Shown here one piece after another: positions 1 through 8,390 of a stretch of DNA of 64,000 nucleotides. Position 1 is the stretch's first letter. Each line of letters starts with the position of its first letter. The position numbers were made by a program, and so were the translations under genes. The notes beneath the pieces are model-generated. The model saw only the letters and a program-made list of their open reading frames with translations. It had not been told where the DNA came from and ran no database searches. The DNA comes from Geodermatophilus saharensis (GTDB taxonomy: Bacteria; Actinomycetota; Actinomycetes; Mycobacteriales; Geodermatophilaceae), in contig NZ_FZOH01000001.1 in NCBI RefSeq assembly GCF_900188205.1, positions 344,359 through 408,358 on the forward strand. Direction: 5' to 3'.

Positions 1-1042
1 GCTCGACCCCACCGGGGGCCTGCCCGTCGGCGGCTCGGTGCGGGTGGCCGGTCAGCTGTGGCTGCTGGCCAACGGCGGCGGCCTGGAGCTGACCTCCGGC
101 CCGCTGGTCCTCGCCCCGCTGCTGCTGACCCTCGCCGTCTCCGTCGGGCTGGCCCGCGCCGGCCGCGGCGTGGCCCGGGCGGTCGAGCCGCCGGGCGCAG
201 GCGCCGCGGGGGTGGTCGTCGCCGCCGCGACCGCCGCCCACGTGCTGCTGGCCGTCCTGGTCGCGCTCGCCGTCGACGGGCCGGGGGCGCGCACCGACCT
301 GCTGCGCTGCGCGGCCGGTGCCGCGGTCCTCGCCGGCCTCGCCGTCGGCTGGGGCGTGCTGCGCGAGAGCGGCCTGCTCGACGTCGTCCTCGACCGGCTG
401 CCCGGGCCGGTGCGGCCGGCGCTGCCGGCCGTGCTGGCCGGGTTGCTCACCGCGGTCGGGCTGTGCTGCGCGGTCGTCGCCGTCGCCCTGGCCGCCGACA
501 CCACCGGGTACGCCGCCGTCGCCGGCGCCCTCGGCGGCTCGGGGGCCGGGATCCTGGGCCTGCTCGCCCTCGGCGCGCTGCTGCTGCCCAACGCGGCCGC
601 CGCCGCGCTCGGGATGGCGGCCGGCCCCGGCTTCGCCATCGGCTCGGCGACCGTGGTCTCGGTGCACGGCGTCAGCCTCGGCCCGGTCCCCGCGCTGCCG
701 CTGCTGGCCGCGCTGCCCGACACCCAGGCGGTGCCGCTCGTGGCCTTCGCCTCGCAGGCCGTCCCCGCCGTGGCGGGGCTGGTCACCGGGACCGTGCTCG
801 GCCGCCGGATGACCGACGACGACGGCGGCTCGGTGTCGGCCGGCCTGTGGGGCGTGCTCGCCGGGGTGCTGCTCGGCGTCGCGTCCGGTCTCGTCGTCGC
901 CGTCGCCGGCGGCTCGCTGGGCGACGGCGCGCTCGCCGACGTCGGCGCCCCGCCGGTGGCCACCGCGCTCGCCGTCGCCGCCCAGGCCGGCATCGCCGCC
1001 GCCGTCGCCGCGGCCGTCGCCCGCTGGCGCGCCTTCGAGTGA
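1..1042 (+). CDS. DUF6350-type polytopic membrane protein (5' partial)
   Basis: The reading frame is already open at base 2 and continues without a stop to 1042, so the true start lies upstream of the window; the GTG at 38 is probably internal. The visible 346 or so residues are almost entirely hydrophobic: Ala/Leu/Val-rich stretches that would form about eight membrane helices, separated by short Gly/Pro loops. A membrane protein in this position just upstream of purN-purH is typical of actinobacteria, where it is annotated DUF6350 (sometimes cell division protein PerM-like). Its function is unknown. The call is based on topology and neighbourhood, not on a catalytic motif. A perfect palindrome at 1055-1072 follows the stop and separates it from purN. 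Confidence 0.75.
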   Translation, partial: LDPTGGLPVGGSVRVAGQLWLLANGGGLELTSGPLVLAPLLLTLAVSVGLARAGRGVARAVEPPGAGAAGVVVAAATAAHVLLAVLVALAVDGPGARTDLLRCAAGAAVLAGLAVGWGVLRESGLLDVVLDRLPGPVRPALPAVLAGLLTAVGLCCAVVAVALAADTTGYAAVAGALGGSGAGILGLLALGALLLPNAAAAALGMAAGPGFAIGSATVVSVHGVSLGPVPALPLLAALPDTQAVPLVAFASQAVPAVAGLVTGTVLGRRMTDDDGGSVSAGLWGVLAGVLLGVASGLVVAVAGGSLGDGALADVGAPPVATALAVAAQAGIAAAVAAAVARWRAFE

Positions 1043-1054
1043 GGGCGGGCCCGG

Positions 1055-1072
1055 GCACTTCCGCGGAAGTGC
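1055..1072. repeat. CCGCGG-centred palindrome, 18 bp perfect
   Basis: Perfect inverted repeat GCACTTCCG/CGGAAGTGC, 12 bases after the upstream stop codon and 25 bases before the purN promoter box. The same core recurs, longer, at 25712-25749 and, degenerate, at 3913-3930 and 3937-3968. It could act as a terminator hairpin, though a stem with no loop would have to open a few bases at the tip, or as a protein-binding or repetitive element. Confidence 0.7.
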
Positions 1073-1097
1073 ACGCGTCCTCGCCGGGGGCGGCTCC

Positions 1098-1103
1098 TAG
1101 GAT
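1098..1103 (+). promoter_or_regulatory. Predicted -10 box (TAGGAT) for leaderless purN
   Basis: TAGGAT followed by 7 bases and then the GTG of purN at 1111. No Shine-Dalgarno precedes the start. The spacing puts transcription initiation at or next to the start codon, as in actinobacterial leaderless genes. Confidence 0.6.
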
Positions 1104-1110
1104 CGGCGAC

Positions 1111-1713
1111 GTGCCGGCCGTCGTCCCTGCCGCGAGGGCGAGGCTCGTGGTGCTGCTGTCGGGCACCGGGTCGCTGTGCGCGTCGCTGCTGGACGCCGCC
1201 GACGACCCCGGCTACCCGGCCGAGGTGGTCGCCGTCGGCAGCGACCGCGACGCCGCCGGTCTGGCGCACGCCCGCCGGCGCGGCCTGCCGACGTTCACCG
1301 TGCGGCTGCGCGACTTCCCCGACCGGGGCGCGTGGGACGCCGCCCTCGCCGACGCCCTCGCCGCCCACCGCCCCGACTGGGTGGTCTCCGCGGGGTTCAT
1401 GAGGATCGTCGGCCCCGCCGTCCTGGCCCGGTACGAGGGGCGGCTGCTCAACACCCACCCCGCGCTGCTGCCGGCCTTCCCCGGCGCGCACGCCGTCCGC
1501 GACGCGCTGGCGGCCGGCGTGGCGGTCACCGGCAGCACCGTGCACCTGGTCGACGCCGGCGTGGACACCGGCCCGGTGCTGGCCCAGCGGGAGGTCGCGG
1601 TGCTGCCCGGCGACGACGAGGGCCGCCTGCACGAACGGATCAAGGCCGTGGAGCGCACGCTCCTGGTGGAGACGGTGGCGCGACTCGTCACCGGGACGGA
1701 GGAGCCCCAGTGA
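1111..1713 (+). CDS. purN: Phosphoribosylglycinamide formyltransferase PurN
   Basis: A 200-residue protein, normal length for PurN, which transfers the formyl group of 10-formyl-THF to GAR in de novo purine synthesis (cytoplasm). Visible motifs are the N-terminal LLSGTGSL phosphate-binding loop, the [12 protein letters not shown] segment carrying the catalytic Asn and His, and VDTGPVL, whose Asp completes the catalytic triad of the family. The GTG at 1111 is chosen because it gives the family length and sits 7 bases after a TAGGAT box. The longer upstream reading frame is out of the conserved domain and overlaps the preceding gene. The stop overlaps the purH start (GTGA), so the two are translationally coupled. 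Its substrate 10-formyl-THF is supplied by FolD, encoded at 4727-5596. Confidence 0.96.
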   Translation: MPAVVPAARARLVVLLSGTGSLCASLLDAADDPGYPAEVVAVGSDRDAAGLAHARRRGLPTFTVRLRDFPDRGAWDAALADALAAHRPDWVVSAGFMRIVGPAVLARYEGRLLNTHPALLPAFPGAHAVRDALAAGVAVTGSTVHLVDAGVDTGPVLAQREVAVLPGDDEGRLHERIKAVERTLLVETVARLVTGTEEPQ

Positions 1714-3272
1714 GCGAGACCGACGACCGCGTCCCCGTCCGGCGCGCGCTGCTCGGCGTCTACGACAAGACCGGCGTCGAGGAGCTCGCCCGCGGCCTGG
1801 CCGACGCCGGGGTGGAGCTGGTCAGCACCGGCGCCACCGCGCGGCGCATCGCGGCGGCCGGCGTCCCGGTGACCCCGGTCGAGGAGGTCACCGGGTTCCC
1901 CGAGTGCCTCGACGGGCGGGTGAAGACGCTGCACCCGGCGGTGCACGCCGGCATCCTGGCCGACCGGCGCCGGCCCGAGCACGTGCGGCAGCTCGCCGAG
2001 CTGGGCATCGCGCCGTTCGACCTCGTCGTGGTCAACCTCTACCCGTTTCCGGAGACGGTGGCCTCGGGTGCGACGCCCGACGAGTGCGTCGAGCAGATCG
2101 ACATCGGCGGCCCGGCGATGGTGCGCGCGGCGGCGAAGAACCACCCGTCGGTCGCCGTCGTCGTCGACCCGGCCCGCTACGGCGACGTGCTCGAGGCGGT
2201 GGCGGGCGGCGGTTTCTCCCTCGACCAGCGGCAGCGGCTGGCCGCCGCCGCGTTCCGGCACACCGCCGGCTACGACATCGCCGTCGCCTCGTGGATGGGC
2301 AACGTGCTCGCCCCGGACGACGACGGCAGCGGTTTCCCCGGCTGGCTGGCCGCGTCGTGGGAGCGGGCCGACGTGCTGCGCTACGGCGAGAACCCGCACC
2401 AGCGGGCGGCGCTCTACCGCGGCGGGCAGCCCGGGCTGGCGCACGCCGAGCAGCTGCACGGCAAGCAGATGTCCTACAACAACTACGTCGACACCGACGC
2501 CGCCTGGCGGGCCGCGCACGACCACAACGACCCGTGCGTCGCGATCGTCAAGCACGCCAACCCGTGCGGGATCGCCGTCGGCACCGACGTCGCCGCCGCC
2601 CACCGCAAGGCGCACGCCTGCGACCCGGTCTCGGCGTTCGGCGGGGTGATCGCGGCCAACCGCGAGGTCGACCTGGCGATGGCCGAGCAGGTCGCCGGCG
2701 TGTTCACCGAGGTCGTCGTCGCGCCGTCGTTCACCGCCGACGCCGTCGAGGTGCTGACGGCGAAGAAGAACATCCGGCTGCTGCGGCTGCCCGAGGCGGC
2801 GCAGCCGCAGGTCGAGATGCGGCCGGTCACCGGCGGGCTGCTCCTGCAGACCACCGACCGCATCGGCGGCGCCGGGGACGACCCCACCACCTGGACCCTC
2901 GCCGCCGGCGAGCCGCTGGACCCCGCGGGCCTCGACGACCTGGTGTTCGCCTGGCGCAGCGTCCGCGCGGTGAAGAGCAACGCGATCCTGCTGGCCCACG
3001 ACAAGGCCACGGTGGGCGTCGGCATGGGGCAGGTGAACCGGGTGGACTCCGCCCGGCTGGCCGTCGCGCGGGCGGGGGAGCGGGCCGCCGGCTCGGTGGC
3101 CGCCTCCGACGCGTTCTTCCCCTTCGCCGACGGCCTGCAGGTGCTGCTCGACGCCGGGGTGCGCGCGGTGGTCCAGCCGGGCGGGTCGGTGCGCGACGAG
3201 GAGGTCGTGGCGGCGGCGCGCGCGGCCGGCGTCCCGCTGTACCTCACCGGCACCCGCCACTTCGCCCACTGA
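1710..3272 (+). CDS. purH: Bifunctional AICAR transformylase / IMP cyclohydrolase PurH
   Basis: 520 residues, the usual length. It catalyses the last two steps of purine synthesis: formylation of AICAR and ring closure to IMP. The N-terminal methylglyoxal-synthase-like cyclohydrolase domain (about residues 10-150) shows [19 protein letters not shown] and [13 protein letters not shown]. The C-terminal transformylase domain contains [20 protein letters not shown] and the KHANPCG motif holding the Lys-His pair. The GTG at 1710 overlaps the purN TGA by 4 bases (GTGA), which fixes the start. The stop in turn overlaps the ATG of the pentapeptide gene by one base, so purN-purH and the next gene form one transcription unit, most likely driven from the box at 1098. 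Confidence 0.97.
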   Translation: MSETDDRVPVRRALLGVYDKTGVEELARGLADAGVELVSTGATARRIAAAGVPVTPVEEVTGFPECLDGRVKTLHPAVHAGILADRRRPEHVRQLAELGIAPFDLVVVNLYPFPETVASGATPDECVEQIDIGGPAMVRAAAKNHPSVAVVVDPARYGDVLEAVAGGGFSLDQRQRLAAAAFRHTAGYDIAVASWMGNVLAPDDDGSGFPGWLAASWERADVLRYGENPHQRAALYRGGQPGLAHAEQLHGKQMSYNNYVDTDAAWRAAHDHNDPCVAIVKHANPCGIAVGTDVAAAHRKAHACDPVSAFGGVIAANREVDLAMAEQVAGVFTEVVVAPSFTADAVEVLTAKKNIRLLRLPEAAQPQVEMRPVTGGLLLQTTDRIGGAGDDPTTWTLAAGEPLDPAGLDDLVFAWRSVRAVKSNAILLAHDKATVGVGMGQVNRVDSARLAVARAGERAAGSVAASDAFFPFADGLQVLLDAGVRAVVQPGGSVRDEEVVAAARAAGVPLYLTGTRHFAH

Positions 3273-3904
3273 TGGCGGGCACCCGCCCGCACGTCCGTCC
3301 CCCGGAGGCCGGCGCCGAGGTCGTCGACGCCGACCTCGCCCGGGTCGACTGGTGGGGGGCCGAGCTCGACGGCGTCACCTTCACCCACTGCCGGTTCGAC
3401 GACGCCGACCTCACCGAGCTGGTCACCCGCCGCTGCGTGTTCGACTCCTGCGTGCTGACCGGGGTGCGGATGAGCGGTTCCCGGCACCGCGGCAGCGCGT
3501 TCCTGTCCTGCCGGTTCGACCGCGCCCGGCTCATCGACGTCGTCTGGGACGGCTGCAAGCTCACCGGCTCGCAGTTCCCGGGCGCCACGCTGCGGCCGCT
3601 GACCAGCGCCGACTCCGACTGGAGCTGGACGTCGCTGCGCGGGGTGGACCTCTCCGGCAGCGACCTGTCCGGTCAGCGGTTCCGCGAGGCCGACCTCACC
3701 GACGCCGACCTGCGCGAGTGCGACCTGACCGGCGCCGACCTCGACCGCGCCCGCGTGCAGGGCACGAGGCTGCGCGGCACCGACCTGCGGGGCGCGACCA
3801 CCGAGGCCTGGCCGTGGCGGGCGGTCGACCTGACCGGCGTCCGGCTCGATCTGGTGCAGGCGGTGCAGGTAGCCGTCGCCCACGGGGCCCTCGTCGACGG
3901 CTGA
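3272..3904 (+). CDS. Pentapeptide-repeat protein
   Basis: 210 residues built largely from A(D/N)LXX pentapeptides: for example ADLTDADLRECDLTGADLD around residues 135-155 and several earlier, less regular copies such as CRFDDADLTEL. Such repeats fold into a right-handed quadrilateral beta-helix. Family members include the fluoroquinolone-protecting MfpA/Qnr type, but most have no known role. Two divergent stretches, around SDWSWTSLRGV and the WPWRAV segment near the C-terminus, interrupt the helix. The ATG at 3272 overlaps the purH TGA by one base, so it is co-translated with purine genes. No signal peptide is visible, so it is probably cytoplasmic. Function unknown; a DNA-mimic role would be speculation. 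Confidence 0.88.
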   Translation: MAGTRPHVRPPEAGAEVVDADLARVDWWGAELDGVTFTHCRFDDADLTELVTRRCVFDSCVLTGVRMSGSRHRGSAFLSCRFDRARLIDVVWDGCKLTGSQFPGATLRPLTSADSDWSWTSLRGVDLSGSDLSGQRFREADLTDADLRECDLTGADLDRARVQGTRLRGTDLRGATTEAWPWRAVDLTGVRLDLVQAVQVAVAHGALVDG

Positions 3905-3912
3905 CCCCCTGC

Positions 3913-3968
3913 GCACGTCCGCGGAAGCGCCCGCCGGGTCCGGGCACGCCCGCGGAGGTGCACGGACC
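3913..3968. repeat. Two degenerate CCGCGG palindromes between convergent genes
   Basis: 3937-3968 pairs 13 of 16 positions around a CCGCGG centre. 3913-3930 is a shorter imperfect copy with the same centre. Both resemble the perfect palindromes at 1055 and 25712. They fill the gap between the stops of the pentapeptide gene and the opposing membrane-protein gene, so a bidirectional terminator role fits. Confidence 0.5.
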
Positions 3969-3970
3969 GG

Positions 3971-4597
3971 TCAGCGGTACTTCGGGCCGGTGAGCATCGC
4001 CTTCAGGGCGCCGAGCAGGCCGAGGACGCCGACGGCGCAGGCGAACCAGAACCCGAGCCGGAACGCCGACACGTCCCACTCCTCCGACGCCAGGGGCACC
4101 AGCACCGCGGCGATCGCCAGCCCGCTGACGGCCAGGGCCAGCACGCCGAGGAAGCGGTGCGTGCGGGCCGGCAGCCACATCAGGATGCCGAGCACGAACA
4201 GCACCCCGCCGCCGAGCACCACCGCCAGCGGCTGCCAGAAGCCGGTGTCGACCAGCGTGCCGAACCCGCTGCCGAGGTCGTCGAAGCCGCGGCGCACCAG
4301 GTCCCAGCCGATGTCGTTGTCCTCGGTGAGCCAGCGCAGCGCCAGGCTGACGGCGGCCGCGATACCGGCGAGGATGAGCAGCAGCCCGGCCAGCGAGGCG
4401 GGTCCGCGCACCGCCACCGGCTTGGTGGAGTAGCCCGGCTGCGTCGGCGGGGCCTGCCCCCAGCCCGGCTGGCCGTACCCGCCCGGCGCGGCCGCCGAGG
4501 CGCCCCCCACCGCGGGGATCCCCGGCGTCGTCTGCTCGCGCCAGTCGTCCGGCCGCCCCGCGGGCACCGCGCGGGTGGACGGGTCGCGCTCGGTCAT
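3971..4597 (-). CDS. Small membrane protein with proline/glycine-rich cytoplasmic head
   Basis: 208 residues. The first 80 or so are hydrophilic and rich in Gly, Pro and Ala ([20 protein letters not shown]), typical of disordered cytoplasmic heads in actinobacteria. Four hydrophobic segments follow: [20 protein letters not shown], then two around [20 protein letters not shown] and [20 protein letters not shown], and a last one near the C-terminus. Between helices 1 and 2 lies an acidic loop ([12 protein letters not shown]). No enzyme motif is recognised; the function is unknown. The ATG at 4597 is the only start that leaves the head intact. It is divergent from folD, with a 12-bp tandem repeat lying between the two starts. 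Confidence 0.75.
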   Translation of the reverse strand: MTERDPSTRAVPAGRPDDWREQTTPGIPAVGGASAAAPGGYGQPGWGQAPPTQPGYSTKPVAVRGPASLAGLLLILAGIAAAVSLALRWLTEDNDIGWDLVRRGFDDLGSGFGTLVDTGFWQPLAVVLGGGVLFVLGILMWLPARTHRFLGVLALAVSGLAIAAVLVPLASEEWDVSAFRLGFWFACAVGVLGLLGALKAMLTGPKYR

Positions 4598-4660
4598 CTG
4601 CACTCCAGACGGGTCGGCCGTGGGGGGCTCCTCGGCCGCAGCGTAGGGCCGGCGGGGCCC

Positions 4661-4715
4661 CTCCGGCGACGCCTCCGGCGACGCCTCCGGCGACGCCTCC
4701 GGCGACGCCTCCGGC
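4661..4715. repeat. 12-bp tandem repeat (about 4.6 copies) upstream of folD
   Basis: Four exact copies of CTCCGGCGACGC followed by a partial copy (CTCCGGC). It sits between the start of the divergent membrane-protein gene (4597) and the folD start (4727), ending 11 bases before the folD GTG. Copy number of such a repeat is expected to vary between strains and could change promoter spacing. Confidence 0.85.
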
Positions 4716-4726
4716 ACACTGTCGAG

Positions 4727-5596
4727 GTGCCCGCGACCATCCTCGACGGCAAGGCCACGGCAGCCACGATCCGCCAGGAGCTCACCGCCCGGGTCGCGGC
4801 CCTGACGGCGGCCGGGCACCGGCCGGGTCTGGGCACGCTGCTGGTCGGTGACGACCCGGGCAGCCGCTGGTACGTCAACGCCAAGCACTCCGACTGCGCG
4901 CAGGTCGGCATCGCCAGCATCCAGCGGGAGCTGCCGGCCACCGCCACGCTCGCCGACGTGCTCGCCGTCGTCGAGGAGCTCAACGCCGACCCCGCCTGCA
5001 CCGGCTACATCGTCCAGCTGCCGCTGCCGCGCCAGGTCGACGAGTACACCGTCCTCGAGGCGATCGACCCCGCCAAGGACGCCGACGGCCTGCACCCGGT
5101 CAACCTCGGCCGGCTGGTCCTCAACGTGCCCGGGGCGCTGCCGTGCACGCCGGTCGGCATCGTCGAGCTGCTGCGCCGCTACGACGTCCCGATCGCCGGC
5201 GCCGAGGTCGTCGTCGTCGGCCGGGGGATCACCGTCGGCCGCCCGCTGGGGCTGCTGCTCACCCGCCGCACCGAGAACGCCACGGTGACCCTGTGCCACA
5301 CCGGCACCCGCGACCTCGCCGGGCACCTGCGCCGCGCCGACGTCGTCGTCGCCGCGGCCGGCGTGCCGGGACTGGTCACCGCCGCCGTGGTCCGGCCCGG
5401 CGCCGCGGTGCTCGACGTCGGGGTCAGCCGGGTCGACGGGAAGATCGCCGGCGACGTCGCGAAGGACGTGGTCGAGGTCGCGGGGCACGTCGCCCCCAAC
5501 CCGGGCGGGGTCGGGCCGATGACCCGGGCGATGCTGCTGCAGAACGTGGTCCTGGCCGCCGAGCGGGCCGCCGCGGCCGAGGCGCTCCGCGCCTGA
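4727..5596 (+). CDS. folD: Bifunctional methylene-THF dehydrogenase / methenyl-THF cyclohydrolase FolD
   Basis: 289 residues, the normal FolD length. It interconverts 5,10-methylene-, methenyl- and 10-formyl-THF using NADP, supplying one-carbon units for PurN and PurH encoded just upstream. Visible motifs are [20 protein letters not shown] with the active-site Tyr and Lys, [11 protein letters not shown], the signature [10 protein letters not shown] with its catalytic Asp, and the Rossmann segment [14 protein letters not shown]. The GTG at 4727 gives the canonical beginning ([11 protein letters not shown]); no strong Shine-Dalgarno is seen, and the 12-bp repeat occupies the place where one would be. 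The stop overlaps the ATG of the DUF3017 gene by one base. Confidence 0.95.
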   Translation: MPATILDGKATAATIRQELTARVAALTAAGHRPGLGTLLVGDDPGSRWYVNAKHSDCAQVGIASIQRELPATATLADVLAVVEELNADPACTGYIVQLPLPRQVDEYTVLEAIDPAKDADGLHPVNLGRLVLNVPGALPCTPVGIVELLRRYDVPIAGAEVVVVGRGITVGRPLGLLLTRRTENATVTLCHTGTRDLAGHLRRADVVVAAAGVPGLVTAAVVRPGAAVLDVGVSRVDGKIAGDVAKDVVEVAGHVAPNPGGVGPMTRAMLLQNVVLAAERAAAAEALRA

Positions 5597-5895
5597 TGAG
5601 CCGCCCGCCGCTGTACACCCGCCGGCCGTTCCTGGCCGGCCTGCTGCGCCAGCTGCCGCTGTTCGCGGTGCTGGTGGTGGTCGCGGTGGGCCTCGGGATG
5701 GTGGCGCTGGAGCACTGGCGGCGGGGGCTGCTGGTCGTCGGGCTGGCCCTCGTCGCGGGCGGCGTGCTGCGGCTGGTCCTGCCCGTCCGCCGGGTGGGCT
5801 TCCTCGCGGTGCGCAGCCGGCCGGTCGACGTCGTCCTCATGGCCGGTGCCGGGGCCGCGGTGGCGGTGCTGAGCATCGTGGTGCCCGACAGCTGA
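5596..5895 (+). CDS. DUF3017 small membrane protein
   Basis: 99 residues with three hydrophobic segments: LLRQLPLFAVLVVVAVGLGM, GLLVVGLALVAGGVLRLVL and VVLMAGAGAAVAVLSIVV. Short Arg-rich loops would lie on the cytoplasmic side. Actinobacteria commonly carry a DUF3017 gene immediately after folD, and here the ATG overlaps the folD TGA by one base, so the pairing is conserved. The function is not known and nothing in the sequence suggests a catalytic site. Confidence 0.85.
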   Translation: MSRPPLYTRRPFLAGLLRQLPLFAVLVVVAVGLGMVALEHWRRGLLVVGLALVAGGVLRLVLPVRRVGFLAVRSRPVDVVLMAGAGAAVAVLSIVVPDS

Positions 5896-5933
5896 GCTCC
5901 CGGCCCGCGGGCGCGGGGACCGGGGCGCCGGTC

Positions 5934-5939
5934 TAGGTT
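5934..5939 (+). promoter_or_regulatory. Predicted -10 box (TAGGTT) for leaderless mdh
   Basis: TAGGTT, then 7 bases, then ATG at 5947. There is no Shine-Dalgarno. It supports the ATG at 5947 over the in-frame TTG at 5938. Confidence 0.6.
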
Positions 5940-5946
5940 GACGGCC

Positions 5947-6900
5947 ATGGCAGAGCAGCCCAGGAACGGCAAGGTCACCGTCGTCGGTGCCGGCTTCTAC
6001 GGCTCCACCACCGCCCTGCGACTGGCGGAGTACGACGTCTTCGAGACCGTCGTGCTCACCGACATCGTGGAGGGCAAGCCCGAGGGTCTGGCCCTCGACA
6101 TCAACCAGTCACGTCCCATCGAGGGCTTCGAGACGCGGGTGGTCGGCGTCGGCGGGGGGTCCTACGAGGGCACCGAGGGCTCCGACGTCGTGGTGATCAC
6201 GGCCGGCCTGCCCCGCAAGCCGGGCATGAGCCGCATGGACCTCATCGAGACCAACGCGAAGATCGTCCGGCAGGTGGCCGAGAACGTCGCGCAGAGCTCA
6301 CCGGACGCCGTCGTCATCGTGGTGTCCAACCCGCTCGACGAGATGACCGCCCTCGCGCAGCTCGCCACCGGCTTCCCGAAGGAGCGGGTGATGGGCCAGG
6401 CCGGGATGCTCGACACCGCCCGGTTCAGCAACAACGTCGCCGAGGAGCTCGGCGTCCCCGTCTCCTCGGTGCGGACGCTGACCCTCGGCTCGCACGGCGA
6501 CACGATGGTGCCGGTGCCCTCGCGCTGCACCGTCGACGGCAAGCCGCTGGCCGACGTGCTGGCCGCCGACCGGATCGAGCACCTGGTGCAGCGCACCCGC
6601 AACGGCGGGGCCGAGGTCGTGGCCCTGCTCAAGACCGGCTCGGCCTACTACGCCCCGTCGGCGGCCGCGGCGCGCATGGCCCGCGCCGTCATGGAGGACT
6701 CCGGCGCGGTCATGCCGGTGTGCGCCTGGGTCGACGGCGAGTACGGGATCGCCGGTGTCTACCTCGGCGTGGAGGCCGAGATCGGGCGCCAGGGTGTGCG
6801 CCGCGTCGTCGAGGGGGACCTGACCGAGAGCGAGCTGGCCGGCCTGCGCGAGGCGGCCGAGGCCGTGCGCGCCAAGCAGGCCGACGTCGCCGAGCTGTGA
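5947..6900 (+). CDS. mdh: Malate dehydrogenase (NAD-dependent, LDH-like type)
   Basis: 317 residues. It oxidises malate to oxaloacetate in the TCA cycle. The N-terminal Rossmann glycine motif VVGAGFYGSTTALRL is present, followed by ITAGLPRKPGMSR (substrate loop, with the Arg residues that distinguish malate from lactate), VSNPLDEM, MLDTARF and the catalytic His in LGSHGDTMVP. This is the short LDH-like MDH class rather than the longer class many actinobacteria use. The start at 5947 is chosen for its position 7 bases after a TAGGTT box. It precedes icd by about 60 bases in the same direction, giving a two-gene TCA cluster. Confidence 0.93.
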   Translation: MAEQPRNGKVTVVGAGFYGSTTALRLAEYDVFETVVLTDIVEGKPEGLALDINQSRPIEGFETRVVGVGGGSYEGTEGSDVVVITAGLPRKPGMSRMDLIETNAKIVRQVAENVAQSSPDAVVIVVSNPLDEMTALAQLATGFPKERVMGQAGMLDTARFSNNVAEELGVPVSSVRTLTLGSHGDTMVPVPSRCTVDGKPLADVLAADRIEHLVQRTRNGGAEVVALLKTGSAYYAPSAAAARMARAVMEDSGAVMPVCAWVDGEYGIAGVYLGVEAEIGRQGVRRVVEGDLTESELAGLREAAEAVRAKQADVAEL

Positions 6901-6963
6901 GCGGCGCCGGCCGTCCGACTTCCGGCCCGACGGGCCGGAGCTGCAAGAGAGGGAATGTCTGAC

Positions 6964-8178
6964 GTGAGCAAGATCAAGGTCGAGGGCACCGTCGTCGAGC
7001 TCGACGGCGACGAGATGACCCGGATCATCTGGCAGTTCATCAAGGACCAGCTGATCCTGCCGTACCTCGACGTCAACCTGGAGTACTACGACCTGGGCAT
7101 CGAGCACCGCGACGCCACCGACGACCAGGTCACCGTCGACTCCGCCAACGCGATCAAGAAGCACGGCGTGGGCGTCAAGTGCGCCACCATCACCCCGGAC
7201 GAGGCGCGGGTCGAGGAGTTCGGCCTGAAGAAGATGTGGCGGTCCCCGAACGGGACGATCCGCAACATCCTCGGCGGCGTCATCTTCCGCGAGCCGATCA
7301 TCATGCAGAACGTGCCGCGGCTGGTGCCGGGCTGGACCAAGCCGATCATCGTCGGCCGTCACGCCTTCGGTGACCAGTACCGCGCCACCGACTTCCGCTT
7401 CCCCGGCGAGGGCACCCTGACGGTGACCTTCACGCCGAAGGACGGCTCCGCGCCGATCGAGCACGAGGTCTTCCAGGCGCCCGGCGCGGGCGTCGCGCTG
7501 GCGATGTACAACCTCGACGAGTCGATCCGCGACTTCGCCCGCGCCTCGATGAACTACGGCCTGCAGCGCGGTTACCCGGTGTACCTGTCGACGAAGAACA
7601 CGATCCTCAAGGCCTACGACGGCCGCTTCAAGGACATCTTCGCCGAGGTCTTCGAGGCCGAGTTCAAGGACCGGTTCGAGCAGGCCGGGATCACCTACGA
7701 GCACCGGCTCATCGACGACATGGTCGCCGCGTCCCTCAAGTGGGAGGGCGGCTACGTCTGGGCGTGCAAGAACTACGACGGCGACGTCCAGTCCGACACC
7801 GTCGCCCAGGGTTTCGGCTCGCTCGGCCTCATGACGTCGGTGCTGATGACCCCCGACGGCCGCACCGTCGAGGCCGAGGCCGCCCACGGCACGGTGACCC
7901 GGCACTACCGCCAGCACCAGCAGGGCAAGGAGACCTCGACCAACCCCATCGCGTCGATCTTCGCCTGGACCCGGGGCCTGGCCCACCGCGGCAAGCTCGA
8001 CGAGACCCCCGAGGTCACCCGGTTCGCCGAGACCCTCGAGAAGGTCTGCATCGACACCGTCGAAGGCGGTCAGATGACCAAGGACCTCGCGCTGCTGATC
8101 AGCAAGGACCAGCCGTGGCTGACCACCCAGGACTTCCTGGCGGCCATCGACACCAACCTGCAGAAGGCGATGGCCTGA
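6964..8178 (+). CDS. icd: Isocitrate dehydrogenase (NADP-dependent, homodimeric)
   Basis: 404 residues from the GTG at 6964. It oxidatively decarboxylates isocitrate to 2-oxoglutarate. Motifs include the start [31 protein letters not shown] with the phosphate-loop Ser and Arg residues, [17 protein letters not shown], and the late DLALLISKD. This is the eukaryote-like homodimeric subfamily, not the E. coli type. An in-frame ATG lies at 6955, but the purine-rich Shine-Dalgarno (AGAGAGGG, ending at 6953) is too close to it and correctly spaced for the GTG. The family also normally begins MSKIKV. A perfect 16-bp terminator hairpin follows at 8203-8239. Confidence 0.95.
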   Translation: MSKIKVEGTVVELDGDEMTRIIWQFIKDQLILPYLDVNLEYYDLGIEHRDATDDQVTVDSANAIKKHGVGVKCATITPDEARVEEFGLKKMWRSPNGTIRNILGGVIFREPIIMQNVPRLVPGWTKPIIVGRHAFGDQYRATDFRFPGEGTLTVTFTPKDGSAPIEHEVFQAPGAGVALAMYNLDESIRDFARASMNYGLQRGYPVYLSTKNTILKAYDGRFKDIFAEVFEAEFKDRFEQAGITYEHRLIDDMVAASLKWEGGYVWACKNYDGDVQSDTVAQGFGSLGLMTSVLMTPDGRTVEAEAAHGTVTRHYRQHQQGKETSTNPIASIFAWTRGLAHRGKLDETPEVTRFAETLEKVCIDTVEGGQMTKDLALLISKDQPWLTTQDFLAAIDTNLQKAMA

Positions 8179-8202
8179 CGACGGCCTGACGCTCGCTGCG
8201 CC

Positions 8203-8239
8203 CGGCGGCCCCCTCACCTCCGCGGTGAGGGGGCCGCCG
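8203..8239 (+). terminator. Terminator hairpin after icd
   Basis: Perfect 16-bp stem (8203-8218 with 8224-8239) around a 5-base loop, 25 bases after the icd stop. It has no T-tract, which is common for actinobacterial terminators. Confidence 0.8.
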
Positions 8240-8276
8240 TGCGTCCGGGGGTGGTCGCCCTGCTGCGCGTCCGTGG

Positions 8277-8339
8277 TGATCACCTCGGGTGCAGCGGGGC
8301 CTCCCGGCCGTCGTCGGCCTGCCCGAGCCGAGGTGATCA
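8277..8339. repeat. 12-bp inverted repeat containing TGATCACC
   Basis: TGATCACCTCGG at 8277-8288 is mirrored perfectly at 8328-8339, with 39 bases between. The left arm also contains the self-palindrome GGTGATCACC. It lies between the icd terminator and the start of the DUF559 gene, so it could be an operator for that gene or a second hairpin. A related GGTGATCAC occurs after that gene, near 9328. Confidence 0.6.
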
Positions 8340-8390
8340 TGCCTGTGGACAGCCGGCGCAGCAGGCCGCCAGGGAGGGCAGGCTCCACCG

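Noticed and set aside
1212-3269. A 685-codon minus-strand open frame opposite purN-purH
   Set aside because: Same cause; it has no recognisable motif and is fully antisense to PurN and PurH.
4661-4715. CRISPR-like array
   Set aside because: The units are 12 bp with no spacers between them, so it is a simple tandem repeat.
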